A stretch of DNA of 64,000 nt from AWTP1-13 sp963820375 (GCA_963820375.1 CAWFZX010000031.1:1-64000); one strand, 5' to 3'. Shown: positions 47,187 through 56,615, counted from the stretch's first letter. Numbers and translations are program-made. Notes: generated by a model not told the origin, from the letters alone.

Positions 47187-47221
47187 ATCGTGTGCTCAGC
47201 CAAGGTGGAGGCGCGCGCGCC

Positions 47222-47620
47222 ATGTCGCTTGCCCCGCTGCTGCAGGCGCCGCTTGCCATCCAAATCCACGCCTTCGCGGCACTGGCCGCCTTTCTGCTGG
47301 GAGGGGTGCAGCTCACGCGCCGGAAGGGGACGACCACGCACCGGGCCATCGGCTACGCCTGGATGGCGTTAATGCTGTTTGTGGCCCTAAGTTCGTTCTG
47401 GATCCACGAACTGCGGCAATTGGCAAACTTCAGTCTGATCCACCTGCTGTCGCTTTACACCTTGGCGATGCTGCCGCTTGGGATTTACCACGCGCGTCGC
47501 CACAACGTCAGCGGGCACCGCAAGACCATGCTCGGATTGTTCTTTGGCGCGCTGGTCATCGCCGGCGCCTTCACGCTCCTGCCGGGTCGCATCATGGGGC
47601 GGGTGCTGTTCGGCGGCTGA
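47222..47620 (+). CDS. DUF2306 membrane protein
   Basis: 132 residues with four membrane helices. Family features: IQIHAFAALAAFLLGGVQLT, KGTTTHRAIGYAWM and RRHNVSGHRKTMLGLF, with the conserved His residues of DUF2306. Function unknown. ATG 47222 has GGTGGAGG upstream. Alone between ssb and the SGNH hydrolase on the same strand. Confidence 0.75.
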   Translation: MSLAPLLQAPLAIQIHAFAALAAFLLGGVQLTRRKGTTTHRAIGYAWMALMLFVALSSFWIHELRQLANFSLIHLLSLYTLAMLPLGIYHARRHNVSGHRKTMLGLFFGALVIAGAFTLLPGRIMGRVLFGG

Positions 47621-47713
47621 CCGACAAGGCGCCGGCTTTTCTGGTTGGCACGCGGTTTGCGTTCTCCCCGCAAAGGTCGGCCGGCAGCTCCCGGCTCGGG
47701 GAGAAGCAGAAAG

Positions 47714-48892
47714 ATGCGCACCAAATTGCGACACCTGGCAGCCAATCTGCTGCTGGTGGCTGTCTCGCTGGCAACAGGCCTGCTGTTTCTTGAGTTCGTC
47801 GTCTTCGGCATCTTCGTCAAGCCCGACGATGTCTTGGCCAACGTTTCGGTTAATGGGGTGGTGCGCTATCTCCCCAACAGGCGGGCTGTGTTTCGGCATC
47901 CGGACGGCCGCGAAACCCTGGTCACCACCAACGCGCGGGGCTGGAACTCGACCAAGGCCGACTACGCCCCGGCGGGCGCGGCCGCCGCGCTGCGTGTCGC
48001 CGTCATCGGCGATTCCTACGTGCACGGCAGCTTCGTCAATGTCGAGGAGGGTTTCCCCGAGGTGATCGAGCGCCAACTGCGCCAGGCTGGCGTCGAGGCG
48101 GAGGTGTTGCGCTTCGGCATGGATGGGGCCCCCTTGAGCCAATACCTCAACGTCCTGCGCCGCGAAGTGCGCGCCTTCAAACCCGACGTCGTGCTGGTCC
48201 AGCTCATCCACAACGACTTCGACGAGAGTTACCGTTTTCTCAAGACGCGGTATGCCTCGAGCTTTCTCAAGATTGGGCTCGACCAGGACGGCCAGCCCGT
48301 GGAAATTGAGCCCGCCGACTTCAAACCCGGCATGGCGGATCGGCTGCGCGCTTTCAACACCTTCCGCTATCTCTACTACAAGACCAATGCCTACTTGAGG
48401 CTCAAGAGTTTTGTCAGCCGCTACTGGTGGGGCGGGGAAGAGGAGTATGCGCCACAGTTCATTTCCTCGGCGGTCGATAGCCGCAAAATCACCGACCATG
48501 TCAACAATCGCCGCGTCGCTTTCTACGTCTTGTCGGCGATGCGGGCCTTGGCTCAGCAAGACGGCTTCAAGCTGGTGTTGGCGATGGACGCGGTGCGCGA
48601 TGCGATTTACTCGGGCCAGCCGCTAGAGAGCTACGAGGTCGCCAAGCTCAACGGCATTGCCGCCGAGCTGGCGCAGGGCTTGGACATTCCCTTCCTCGAC
48701 TTGCAGGCAACCTTCGCCGCCGACTACGCCAGCAACGCACAGCGCTTCGAGTTTGCCTACGATTGGCATTGGAACGTGTTGGGCAACCGCCTGGCTGGGG
48801 AGGCGATCGCCGCTTTCCTGTTGCGCATTCCCGGTGTGCACGCCGGCCCGCTTGCAACCAGCGCTGGCTCGGCACGTCAGCCGCCAGGCTGA
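47714..48892 (+). CDS. Membrane-anchored SGNH/GDSL-type hydrolase
   Basis: 392 residues. One N-terminal membrane helix (about 10-34) anchors a periplasmic SGNH domain. Block I is VAVIGDSYVHGSF with the nucleophile Ser; the oxyanion Asn is probably in LIHNDFDE (block III); the Asp-His pair is in FAYDWHWNVLGN (block V). It is similar in layout to polysaccharide O-acetyl esterases or transferases. ATG 47714 follows GGGGAGAAG. Substrate unknown. Confidence 0.75.
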   Translation: MRTKLRHLAANLLLVAVSLATGLLFLEFVVFGIFVKPDDVLANVSVNGVVRYLPNRRAVFRHPDGRETLVTTNARGWNSTKADYAPAGAAAALRVAVIGDSYVHGSFVNVEEGFPEVIERQLRQAGVEAEVLRFGMDGAPLSQYLNVLRREVRAFKPDVVLVQLIHNDFDESYRFLKTRYASSFLKIGLDQDGQPVEIEPADFKPGMADRLRAFNTFRYLYYKTNAYLRLKSFVSRYWWGGEEEYAPQFISSAVDSRKITDHVNNRRVAFYVLSAMRALAQQDGFKLVLAMDAVRDAIYSGQPLESYEVAKLNGIAAELAQGLDIPFLDLQATFAADYASNAQRFEFAYDWHWNVLGNRLAGEAIAAFLLRIPGVHAGPLATSAGSARQPPG

Positions 48893-48905
48893 CAAGCACC
48901 GCCCT

Positions 48906-49361
48906 TTAGCTCAAGACGCCCTGGCTCTCGAGCCAAAGCACAAGCGCGGTGGTGGCCGCGTAGACATACATCACCATGATGAGACGCCGGCGCCCGCGCG
49001 TCGCAGCTTCGTCGGCGGGCGGCAGGACGCGCGAGACATAAAGGAGATATCCGGTTTCGACGAGCGTTCCGATGATGAACATCGGCGCCGCCCAGCGGCT
49101 CAACGCCCACAGCGCCAGTCCGCCGCCGAGCAGCAGGACGCCCGCCACCCCAAGCAACCAGCGCGGATCGCCCGGCGGCAGCTGATCGTCCGTCAGCGCC
49201 GCCAGCACGGTGGCCGATCGCAGGCGCGAGCTGGCGCTGGCGATGGCGATGGTCCCGGCGCCGATCGATGAGGCGCCAATAAGGTAGGCGATCCAGGCGA
49301 GGTTCAATGGCGGCCTTGGCGGGTTCGTCGCAAAGGAGCGATGATAGCGGGTCGCCAGCAC
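48906..49361 (-). CDS. Small integral membrane protein of unknown function
   Basis: Up to 151 residues with four clear membrane helices (starting WIAYLIGASSIGAG, WLLGVAGVLLLGG, MFIIGTLVETGYLL, MVMYVYAATTALVLWL). No known family comes to mind. The GTG at 49361 has no clear ribosome site and the first 18 residues are unlike a membrane-protein start, so a TTG at 49307, with AAGG upstream, may be correct. Confidence 0.6.
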   Translation of the reverse strand: MLATRYHRSFATNPPRPPLNLAWIAYLIGASSIGAGTIAIASASSRLRSATVLAALTDDQLPPGDPRWLLGVAGVLLLGGGLALWALSRWAAPMFIIGTLVETGYLLYVSRVLPPADEAATRGRRRLIMVMYVYAATTALVLWLESQGVLS

Positions 49362-49616
49362 GCCTGGCGAGCACTGGCTTGCGCGGCCCCACCAGCGCCT
49401 GGCCAGGGCGGCATCAGGCCGGCTAGGGCCTTGTTTTTGCGCTGCTAAAGCTGCCTCCTGCCGGGGCCGAGGGTCCTGTTGCTCCCGCCCACCGCCTGGG
49501 TTATCAAGACCAGCGAAATGCCGCGCCCAGCCCGCCGTCGCGGGTGGTTTTTGCAGCTTCGATTTTCGTAATCCTCGCTCACAGTTTCAGCACCAACCAC
49601 CAGAGGCAGTCGAACC

Positions 49617-52397
49617 GTGGCGGACCACGACAAATCTGCGCCCGCTGACAAAGGCCCGCCCGACATCCGGCCGGTCTCGATCACGGACGAAATGAAGCGC
49701 TCCTACCTCGATTACGCCATGAGCGTGATCGTCAGCCGAGCACTGCCCGACGTGCGCGACGGTCTCAAGCCGGTGCACCGCCGCATCCTGTTTGGCATGC
49801 ATGAGCTTGGGCTTGAATGGAACAAGAAGTATGTGAAAAGCGCCCGTGTCGTGGGCGAGGTGATGGGTAAGTATCATCCGCACGGCAACGCGCCGATTTA
49901 CGACGCCTTGGTGCGCATGGCGCAGGATTTCTCCATGCGCCTCACCCTAGTGGATGGGCAGGGCAATTTTGGCTCGGTTGATGGCGACCCGCCGGCGGCT
50001 GAGCGTTACACAGAGTGCCGGCTCACCAAGGTCGCCGGCAGTCTACTCGACGACCTCGACAAGGAGACCGTCGACTTCCGCGAGAATTATGACGGCTCGC
50101 TGCGGGAGCCAACCGTGCTGCCCGCCAAATTTCCAAATCTGCTGATCAATGGTTCGGGCGGCATTGCCGTTGGCATGGCGACCAACATTCCTCCGCACAA
50201 TCTGGGCGAAGTGATCGATGCCTGCATCGCCCATCTCGACGATCCCGAGATCACGCTGGAGGAGTTGTGCCAGCTCATTCCGGGCCCCGATTTTCCAACC
50301 GGCGGGCTGATCCTCGGCCGGGTCGGAATCATGGCGGCCTACCATAAGGGTCGTGGCTCGATCGTCATGCGCGCCAAAGTCCACGTCGAGGAGGTCCGCA
50401 AGGATCGCGAGGCGCTGATCGTCACGGCCATTCCCTACCAGGTGAACAAGCGCGTGCTCGTTGAGAAGATCGCCGAGCAGGTGCGCGAAAAGCGGGTCGA
50501 AGGCATTTCCGACATTTGGGACGAGTCGAGCCGCGAGGGTATGCGGATCGTCATCGAGCTCAAGCGTGATGCCGTAGCCGAGGTGGTGCTGAACCAGCTG
50601 TGGCGCTTCTCCGATCTGCAGACCACGTTCGGCGCCAACATGTTGGCCATCAACGGTGGGCGGCCGGAGCAGCTCAATCTCAAGGATATGATCGCGTCCT
50701 TCACGGCCTTCCGTGAGGAGGTGGTTTCCCGTCGCGGCAAGTACCTGCTCGGCAAGTCGCGTGATCGCGCGCACGTGTTGGTGGGTCTGGCCGTCGCCGT
50801 TGCCAATATCGACGAGATGATCCGCTTGATCCGCGCTGCACCCAGTCCCGCCGAGGCGCGCGAGCAGATGATGGCGCGCGACTGGCCGGCCAAGGATATC
50901 GGCCCGCTGGTCGACTTGATTGCCGACCCGCGGCACAAACTCACGGCCAGCGCCACCATCCGGCTTAGCGACGAGCAGGCGCGCGCCATCCTCGAGCTGC
51001 GCCTGCAACGTCTCACCGCTCTCGGCCGCGACGAGATCGGCGATGAGTTGAAAAAGCTTGGTGAGGAGATCAAGGAGTATCTGTCGATCCTGGCCTCACG
51101 CGCTCGGATCGTCGGGCTGATCAAGCAAGAATTGGCCGCCATCAAGGCCGAGTTCGCGACCCCGCGCCTGACCGAAATCGTCGAAATGGAAGGCGAGGTC
51201 GAGGACGAGGACCTGATCCAACGCGAGGATGTGGTGGTGACCGTCAGCCACCGCGGCTACATCAAGCGCGTGCCGCTCTCCACCTATCGCGCCCAGCGTC
51301 GCGGCGGCAAGGGCCGGGCCGGCATGTCCACGCGCGAGGAGGATGTGGTCACCCAGATTTTCATTGCCTCAACGCATACACCGGTCTTGTTCTTTTCCTC
51401 GCGTGGCATGGTCTACCGCATGAAGGTGTGGCGGCTGCCGGCGGCCACCCCGCAATCGCTGGGCAAGGCGCTGGTCAATCTGCTCCCCCTCACCGAGGGC
51501 GAAAGCATCACCTCAATTCTCCCCCTACCGGAAGAAGAACAGACCTGGCGTAGCCTGGAATTGATGTTTGCGACCCGAAGCGGCAGCGTGCGCCGCAATA
51601 GCCTCGCCGATTTCGAGAACATCAATCGCAACGGCAAGATTGCCATGAAGCTCGAAGAGGGCGATCGCATCGTGCGCGTGGCAATCTGCACACCCTCGGA
51701 CAATGTGTTGCTGACGACAGCCGGTGGTCGCTGCATTCGCTTTCCGGTTGAAGATGTGCGCCTGTTCAAAGGACGCAACTCGACGGGCGTGCGCGGCATT
51801 CGCCTCGACAACGGCGACGAGGTGATCTCCATGGCGATCCTGCGCCACGTCGAAGCCAGTCCCGGTGAACGTGCCGCCTACATCAAGCAGGCGCTTGCCA
51901 TGCGCCGCGCGCAAGGCACCGAGGTCGTCGATGCTGGGGTCGAAGGCGCCGGCGAGTTGGAGGCGGAGGAAGGCGGCGAGGAGGCCGTAGATTTGAGCCC
52001 GGAGCGGTATGCCGAGCTCGGGGCCCGGGAGCAATTCGTGCTCACCGTCTCGGAGCGGGGCTTCGGCAAGCGTTCCTCGTCCTACGAGTACCGTATCTCC
52101 GGCCGTGGCGGCAAAGGCATCACCGCCATGATCGTCAACGAGCGCAACGGGCGGCTGGTCGCTTCCTTCCCGGTCGAGGAAAGCGACCAGATCATGTTGG
52201 TCACGGATGGTGGCAAGCTGATCCGCTGTCCGGTCGATGATGTGCGCATCGCCGGGCGCAATGTGCAGGGCGTGCGCATCTTTCGTACCGACGAGAACGA
52301 GAAAGTCGTATCCGTGGAGCGCATCTCCGAGGAAGGCAACGGGGAGGCGGCCGGCGCTAACGGCGAGGCCGACGGCGAAGCGGAACCGAACGCCTAA
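49617..52397 (+). CDS. gyrA: DNA gyrase subunit A
   Basis: 926 residues. The breakage-reunion domain has the catalytic Tyr131 in PAAERYTECR; the GyrA box-like basic motif QRRGGKGRAG opens the C-terminal DNA-wrapping beta-pinwheel, which carries an acidic insert (EAEEGGEEAVD) and ends in an acidic tail. The quinolone-resistance region reads HPHGNAPIYDALVRMAQ: residues 91, 92 and 93 are Asn, Ala and Pro where E. coli has Asp82, Ser83 and Ala84. Ala at position 83 is common in alphaproteobacteria; Pro at 84 is a known resistance change in E. coli. GTG start at 49617. Confidence 0.95.
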   Translation: MADHDKSAPADKGPPDIRPVSITDEMKRSYLDYAMSVIVSRALPDVRDGLKPVHRRILFGMHELGLEWNKKYVKSARVVGEVMGKYHPHGNAPIYDALVRMAQDFSMRLTLVDGQGNFGSVDGDPPAAERYTECRLTKVAGSLLDDLDKETVDFRENYDGSLREPTVLPAKFPNLLINGSGGIAVGMATNIPPHNLGEVIDACIAHLDDPEITLEELCQLIPGPDFPTGGLILGRVGIMAAYHKGRGSIVMRAKVHVEEVRKDREALIVTAIPYQVNKRVLVEKIAEQVREKRVEGISDIWDESSREGMRIVIELKRDAVAEVVLNQLWRFSDLQTTFGANMLAINGGRPEQLNLKDMIASFTAFREEVVSRRGKYLLGKSRDRAHVLVGLAVAVANIDEMIRLIRAAPSPAEAREQMMARDWPAKDIGPLVDLIADPRHKLTASATIRLSDEQARAILELRLQRLTALGRDEIGDELKKLGEEIKEYLSILASRARIVGLIKQELAAIKAEFATPRLTEIVEMEGEVEDEDLIQREDVVVTVSHRGYIKRVPLSTYRAQRRGGKGRAGMSTREEDVVTQIFIASTHTPVLFFSSRGMVYRMKVWRLPAATPQSLGKALVNLLPLTEGESITSILPLPEEEQTWRSLELMFATRSGSVRRNSLADFENINRNGKIAMKLEEGDRIVRVAICTPSDNVLLTTAGGRCIRFPVEDVRLFKGRNSTGVRGIRLDNGDEVISMAILRHVEASPGERAAYIKQALAMRRAQGTEVVDAGVEGAGELEAEEGGEEAVDLSPERYAELGAREQFVLTVSERGFGKRSSSYEYRISGRGGKGITAMIVNERNGRLVASFPVEESDQIMLVTDGGKLIRCPVDDVRIAGRNVQGVRIFRTDENEKVVSVERISEEGNGEAAGANGEADGEAEPNA

Positions 52398-52412
52398 CAG
52401 CGAGCGAGGCTG

Positions 52413-52436
52413 CGCCCGCAGCGCCAGCTGCGGGCG
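52413..52436 (+). terminator. Stem-loop after gyrA
   Basis: Perfect 10-bp stem CGCCCGCAGC / GCTGCGGGCG with a 4-base loop, 15 bases beyond the gyrA stop. No T-run follows. Confidence 0.45.
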
Positions 52437-52522
52437 GGTTCCGATTGCTGGTAGGCAAAGACCAACGGTGACGCCGCTGCCGGCGCGCGAGCAGCGCTTG
52501 GCGCCGGCGGCAACGTGGAGGC

Positions 52523-53041
52523 CTACTTGGCGTCCTTCAGGGCTTGGAACGAGAACACGAAATCCTGCTTGTCGAGCGGCTTGTGGCAGGTGAAGCAGTT
52601 CTTGAGATTGGCCTTGTCGTTCACCGACTTGTCTGCTTTGAAGGCTTGGTATTCCCACTCCCCGTTGCGGATCTCGTCGGGATATTCGCTGCCCCAGCCC
52701 GTGCGCTTTTCCATCACTGTGTAGCCGATCAGCTCGCCCTTGATGAAGCGGCCATTGGCGTCCTTTTCGGGGTTGCCGTCGGCGCCCAGTTTGGCCTTGT
52801 GCTGCACCAGCGTCAGGACGGTGCCGCTCGGCATGGGCTGGCCGGCCTTGAGCGCGGCGATGGCCTCCGGCGTCGCGTAAAGCTCGCGATATTGCTTGTT
52901 ATCGGCGCGGTCGACGGTGGTATAGAGCACGCCTTTGGCGTAGTTCTCCGGAAAGGCAATGTTTTCGCCGCCGGCGCGCACGGCGACGCTGAGCGTGACG
53001 GCGGCCAAGGCGACGGTGGCAACGATCGGCAGAGCTTGCAT
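52523..53041 (-). CDS. Cytochrome P460 family protein
   Basis: 172 residues with a signal peptide (about 1-23). Heme c attachment motif CFTCHKP is near the C-terminus, as in the P460 family, whose founder oxidises hydroxylamine or hydrazine in ammonia oxidisers. The ENYAKGVLYTTVDRADNKQYRELYA and GYTVMEKRTGWGSEYP segments fit the beta-sheet core. Many family members outside nitrifiers have unknown roles. ATG 53041 follows GGGAGAAG. It lies between gyrA and coaD, which are close neighbours in many relatives. Confidence 0.8.
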   Translation of the reverse strand: MQALPIVATVALAAVTLSVAVRAGGENIAFPENYAKGVLYTTVDRADNKQYRELYATPEAIAALKAGQPMPSGTVLTLVQHKAKLGADGNPEKDANGRFIKGELIGYTVMEKRTGWGSEYPDEIRNGEWEYQAFKADKSVNDKANLKNCFTCHKPLDKQDFVFSFQALKDAK

Positions 53042-53230
53042 GGCGTTCTTCTCCCCTCGATAGACGTTCCGCCTACAGCATACGGCGTCCGATAGACTTC
53101 GGATCATCGCGGCCTGGCCGGCCACCTATGAACTTTACGTGAGGGGCGCTGCCGTCGCCAGCTTGCCGAGACCACGGCTTGGCGTTAGGGCTTTGCAGCT
53201 GCTCACAGATCCTGGGAAAGAGTGTGGCCC

Positions 53231-53851
53231 ATGAGCGTCGACGTACTGATCACCTTCATTGCCGCCTCAGTGCTCCTGGCGCTGACGCCCGGTCCCAATA
53301 TGTCACTGATCATCGCCAATACCCTGACAGCCGGGCTCGCTGCCGGCCTCTATACGCTGGCCGGCACGACCACGGGACTGGCCTTGCTGGTCGCCGCCGC
53401 CGTGATGGGCATGAGCTCGGTGATGGTGTTCATGTCCGACTGGTTCGATGTCGTGCGCTGGCTCGGCGCCCTCTACCTGGTCTACCTCGGCGCCCGCCAG
53501 CTCTGGCAACTGCGGCGGCGACGTGCCGGGTTGGCCCCCCCGCCGCTGGGCTCGCGCGGCAATTGCTATCTGCAAGGGGTGTTGGTGAGCCTGTCGAACC
53601 CGAAGGTGATGCTGTTTCTCGGCGCCTTCCTGCCCCAGTTCATCGATCCTCGCGGCGACGTGATCGAGCAGCTCGGCATTCTTGCCGTCCTGTTCGTGCT
53701 GGTGCTGGCGGCCGTCGATGTCGGCTATACCCTGGCGCTTGCCAAGGCTCGCACCACATTGAGCGCGGGACGCCTGCGCCTGCTCGACGGTGCCGCCGGC
53801 GTGCTGCTGCTGCTCGGGGGCGCCATCCTGGCTGGCATGCGACGACCATGA
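53231..53851 (+). CDS. LysE family amino-acid exporter
   Basis: 206 residues with six membrane helices. Family motifs: LLALTPGPNMSLIIANTLTAG at the start, RWLGALYLVYLGARQLW in the middle, LVSLSNPKVMLFLGAFLPQF before the last helices. Likely exports an amino acid such as homoserine, threonine or leucine; substrate not deducible. I start it at the ATG at 53231 with GGGAAAGAG eight bases before; a GTG at 53222 is possible. Confidence 0.85.
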   Translation: MSVDVLITFIAASVLLALTPGPNMSLIIANTLTAGLAAGLYTLAGTTTGLALLVAAAVMGMSSVMVFMSDWFDVVRWLGALYLVYLGARQLWQLRRRRAGLAPPPLGSRGNCYLQGVLVSLSNPKVMLFLGAFLPQFIDPRGDVIEQLGILAVLFVLVLAAVDVGYTLALAKARTTLSAGRLRLLDGAAGVLLLLGGAILAGMRRP

Positions 53852-53999
53852 CGACCGCCGCTCTGAGCGCAAGCAGTGGCGGGGTGGCTGCCCTGCTGGG
53901 ACGGGCAGCGCCGGCGAGATCCCGGCCTTTAGCCGATCACGGCCTGCGGCGCGCGCTGGTGACCAGGGTCAATGCAGCCGATCGACGGGGAACGGCGCC

Positions 54000-54509
54000 A
54001 TGAAACGCATCGGCTTTACCTCGGGTTCATTCGATCCCGTGACCAACGGGCATCGCGACGTGATCGAGCGCGCCGCCCGCATGGTCGACACGCTGGTGAT
54101 CGGCATCGGCGTGCACCCCGGCAAGACACCGCTGTTCTCCACCGCTGAGAAGATCGAGCTGCTCAAGGCCGAGACCGCTCCGATCGCCAAGGCCAGCGGC
54201 TGCAAGATCGAGATCGTCACCTTTGACAACCTGACGGTGAGTGCCGCAGCGGCGGCCGGCGCCAGGGTGATTTTTCGTGGGGTCCGCGACGGCACCGACT
54301 TTGATTATGAAATGCAAATGGCCGGCACCAATGGGGCCATGGCGCCGGGCATCACCACGGTTTTTGTTCCTGCCAGTCCCGAGGTGCGGCACATTACCGG
54401 CACGCTGGTACGGCAGATCGGCCTCATGGGTGGCGATGTTTCCGCCTTCGTCTCCGCCGGCGTGGCGCGCAAACTCAAGGCCAAGGCAGCGCAGCAAAGA
54501 AAGGCGTGA
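54000..54509 (+). CDS. coaD: Phosphopantetheine adenylyltransferase
   Basis: Penultimate step of coenzyme A synthesis: 4'-phosphopantetheine + ATP to dephospho-CoA. 169 residues. The nucleotidyltransferase motif is GSFDPVTNGHRDV (T/HxGH), the phosphate-binding region is RGVRDGTDFDYEMQMA, and SPEVRHITGTLVRQI matches the C-terminal ISSxxVR-type motif. It heads the coaD-ppiA-ppiB-queA-tgt string, interrupted here by a Gly-rich protein gene. Confidence 0.95.
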   Translation: MKRIGFTSGSFDPVTNGHRDVIERAARMVDTLVIGIGVHPGKTPLFSTAEKIELLKAETAPIAKASGCKIEIVTFDNLTVSAAAAAGARVIFRGVRDGTDFDYEMQMAGTNGAMAPGITTVFVPASPEVRHITGTLVRQIGLMGGDVSAFVSAGVARKLKAKAAQQRKA

Positions 54510-54768
54510 GGGCAGAGGCGGTCGGCCGGGCGCGACCCGCCGCGCCAGCTTGGGGAAGAAAGCGATCGCGCACGGCGTCAATCCGAGCGAAGCGATGTCA
54601 CGTCTTGCTGACCTGACCGACCGCATGCATGGCCTGCTGCTGGACCGTGCCGATGCCTTGATAGGTTGCGCCGCACCGAGACAGCCCAGAGGAGGCCGCG
54701 CTGGCGGCCCCTGATCGATGTGTGCGAGGCCCGACGAAGACCAGAAGTGGCCGTGGGCGAAATCACGG

Positions 54769-55363
54769 CTAGCGCCTGAACCCAGCCCGGACGATGCCGG
54801 GGCGAGTGCCGATGCCGACCCGAGTGACCCCCGTGACCCGGACCCCGCGACCAAAGCCGTAGCCGGCTCGAGCCACGCCAACGCCGCGGCCCCAACGCGC
54901 GTAGGCGGGGCCATAACCTGTGGAATAGCCGCGGCCATAGCCGGCGGACCAACCATAACCACCGCCCCAACCGGGGGCTCCGTAACCATAACCACCGCCC
55001 CAACCCGGGGCGCCGTAGCCATAACCGCCACCCCAGCCGGGGGCGCCGTAGCCGTAACCATTGCCGCCACCCCAGCCGGCGGCGCCGTAACCATAGCCGC
55101 CGCCCCAGCCCGCGCCGCAACCGCCGCCCCAACCGCCGCAGCCGCCAGCCACCACGACAGGTTGATAGCTAACCACTGGGGCAAAGGCGACGCCGCCGCA
55201 CGCCGCCGCCGCAGGGCCCGCAGCAGCCGCCGCCCCCACCGGCCCAGCCGACAGGCGGCCCACCCCAACCGCCTCCCCAACCAGGGCGTCCCCAGCCATC
55301 CGCGCTAGCGGGAGTGGCCAATAGCAACGAAACCCCGAGGGCAGACGCAGCAAGTTTGAACAT
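54769..55363 (-). CDS. Secreted Gly/Trp/Tyr-rich repeat protein (one frameshift)
   Basis: A signal peptide (about 1-20, LATPASA) and GWGRPGWGGGWGGPP are read from the ATG at 55363. Near 55200, inside a GGC run, the frame changes by one extra base, after which it reads VAFAPVVSYQPVVVAGG, about five GWGGGYGYGAP-type repeats and a basic Gly/Arg/Val-rich tail. The joined protein would be about 198 residues, low in complexity and probably disordered or cell-surface. Function unknown. The GC-rich repeat makes replication slippage or sequencing error equally likely. Confidence 0.6.
54951..55118 (-). repeat. 33-bp tandem repeat encoding GWGGGYGYGAP
   Basis: Units begin at about 54951, 54984, 55017, 55050 (this one 39 bp, with an added Gly-Asn) and 55089. 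Identity between units is high at the protein level and moderate in DNA. Confidence 0.85.
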
Positions 55364-55549
55364 GGTTGATCTCCACAGAAGTGAGGGCCTCCACTCACTC
55401 TGTGTACCGCCCAACCCTAGTGGTCAGTATCGGGATTAGCCGCAACTGGAACGCGGGTTTTGCTTAGTCAGGGGGCCCCGCCACGGCTGCGCGGCGTGGT
55501 TCTGAGCTAGCGAAGGAGAATTCCCGAAACGAAGACTTTACTTTGCGGG

Positions 55550-55897
55550 TCAAACAATCCCCGCTTGGCTAAGCAAATGAATAACAGCATCACCAATGAC
55601 AAGGCCGCTGCCAGACGGACCGATGCGGATGCGGTCGAGCAGGTCATTGACGTCTGCCCCATGGAAACCGTCCTCGCCAGGGGCGCCGGGGATGTCCCGT
55701 AGCGGGATCTTGTAGACTTTGGAGAGATCAAAGACGTGCGGTGCGGGTTGCAAGACGCCCGGCGCGGGGATTGCGGGCCACGGTGGTGCTCCACCTGTCC
55801 CAGGATCTGTCCCGGAGACGGGATTGGATCCACTGAGACTACTTGCAGCTCCCAAAAGCGCTATGTCATTGCAGATAAAGACTTTCTGCTGCTGCAT
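55550..55897 (-). CDS. Possible orphan protein of unusual composition
   Basis: 115 residues from ATG 55897. It is not a shadow: the ppiA gene starts 130 bases away and nothing lies opposite. Composition is protein-like (MQQQKVFICNDIALLGA, HVFDLSKVYKIPLRDIPG, GDAVIHLLSQAGIV), without the Arg/Ala/Ser excess seen in spurious frames here, and its DNA is visibly lower in GC than its neighbours. No signal peptide, no recognised domain and no strong ribosome site. It may be a recently acquired gene. Confidence 0.4.
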   Translation of the reverse strand: MQQQKVFICNDIALLGAASSLSGSNPVSGTDPGTGGAPPWPAIPAPGVLQPAPHVFDLSKVYKIPLRDIPGAPGEDGFHGADVNDLLDRIRIGPSGSGLVIGDAVIHLLSQAGIV

Positions 55898-56026
55898 GAG
55901 ACCGATGGAGACTCGCCTAGGCACACCAAATGCCCTAGAAGAGCCACACGAGCGGGGCAGTCGCAGCGTCTTGGTGCGCCTGCGGAGCACCACGACCACC
56001 CCTTCCAACCGCAACGGGAGCGCGCC

Positions 56027-56563
56027 GTGATCCGTTTGTTGATGAGCTTTGCCGTGATTTTCTGTGCCTCGCATACGCTTGCGCAGGCGCAAGCTGCCGA
56101 TCCGGCCAATACGCTGGTGATCGAGACCACCAAGGGGCCGATTCGCATCAGGCTCCGGCCCGACCTGGCGCCCAAGCATGTCGCGCAGGTCAAGCAGCTG
56201 GCCAAGCAGGGTTTTTACGACGGCATCGTCTTCCATCGCGTCATCGCCAACTTCATGGCCCAGACTGGCGATCCGACCGGCACCGGCACGGGGGGGTCGA
56301 AGCTGCCGGATTTGCCGGCAGAATTTTCCCAAGAGCCCTTCAAGCGCGGCAGCATCGGTGCTGCTCGCACCAGCAACCCCAACAGCGCCAACAGCCAGTT
56401 CTTTATTTGCTTCGGCGACGGCTGCCGGCAGCTGACCGGCCAGTACACGCTCTGGGGCGAGGTGATCGACGGCATGGACAATGTCGACAAGATCGCGCGC
56501 GGCGAGCCCCCGCCGCAACCCGACAAGATGCAGAAGGTCTATCTGCTCGCCGACAAGAAGTGA
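56027..56563 (+). CDS. ppiA: Periplasmic peptidyl-prolyl cis-trans isomerase, cyclophilin type
   Basis: 178 residues. A signal peptide (about 1-24, LAQAQAAD) directs it to the periplasm. The cyclophilin core has FYDGIVFHRVIANFMAQTGDP with the catalytic Arg and SANSQFFICFGDG; a Cys-containing insert (GDGCRQL) is present. GTG start at 56027 preceded by GGGAG. Immediately followed by its cytoplasmic paralogue ppiB. Confidence 0.9.
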   Translation: MIRLLMSFAVIFCASHTLAQAQAADPANTLVIETTKGPIRIRLRPDLAPKHVAQVKQLAKQGFYDGIVFHRVIANFMAQTGDPTGTGTGGSKLPDLPAEFSQEPFKRGSIGAARTSNPNSANSQFFICFGDGCRQLTGQYTLWGEVIDGMDNVDKIARGEPPPQPDKMQKVYLLADKK

Positions 56564-56615
56564 AGAATGGCTGTTTCGGGCCGCTCACTGGCTTGAACAC
56601 AAACCGGAGTTGCGC

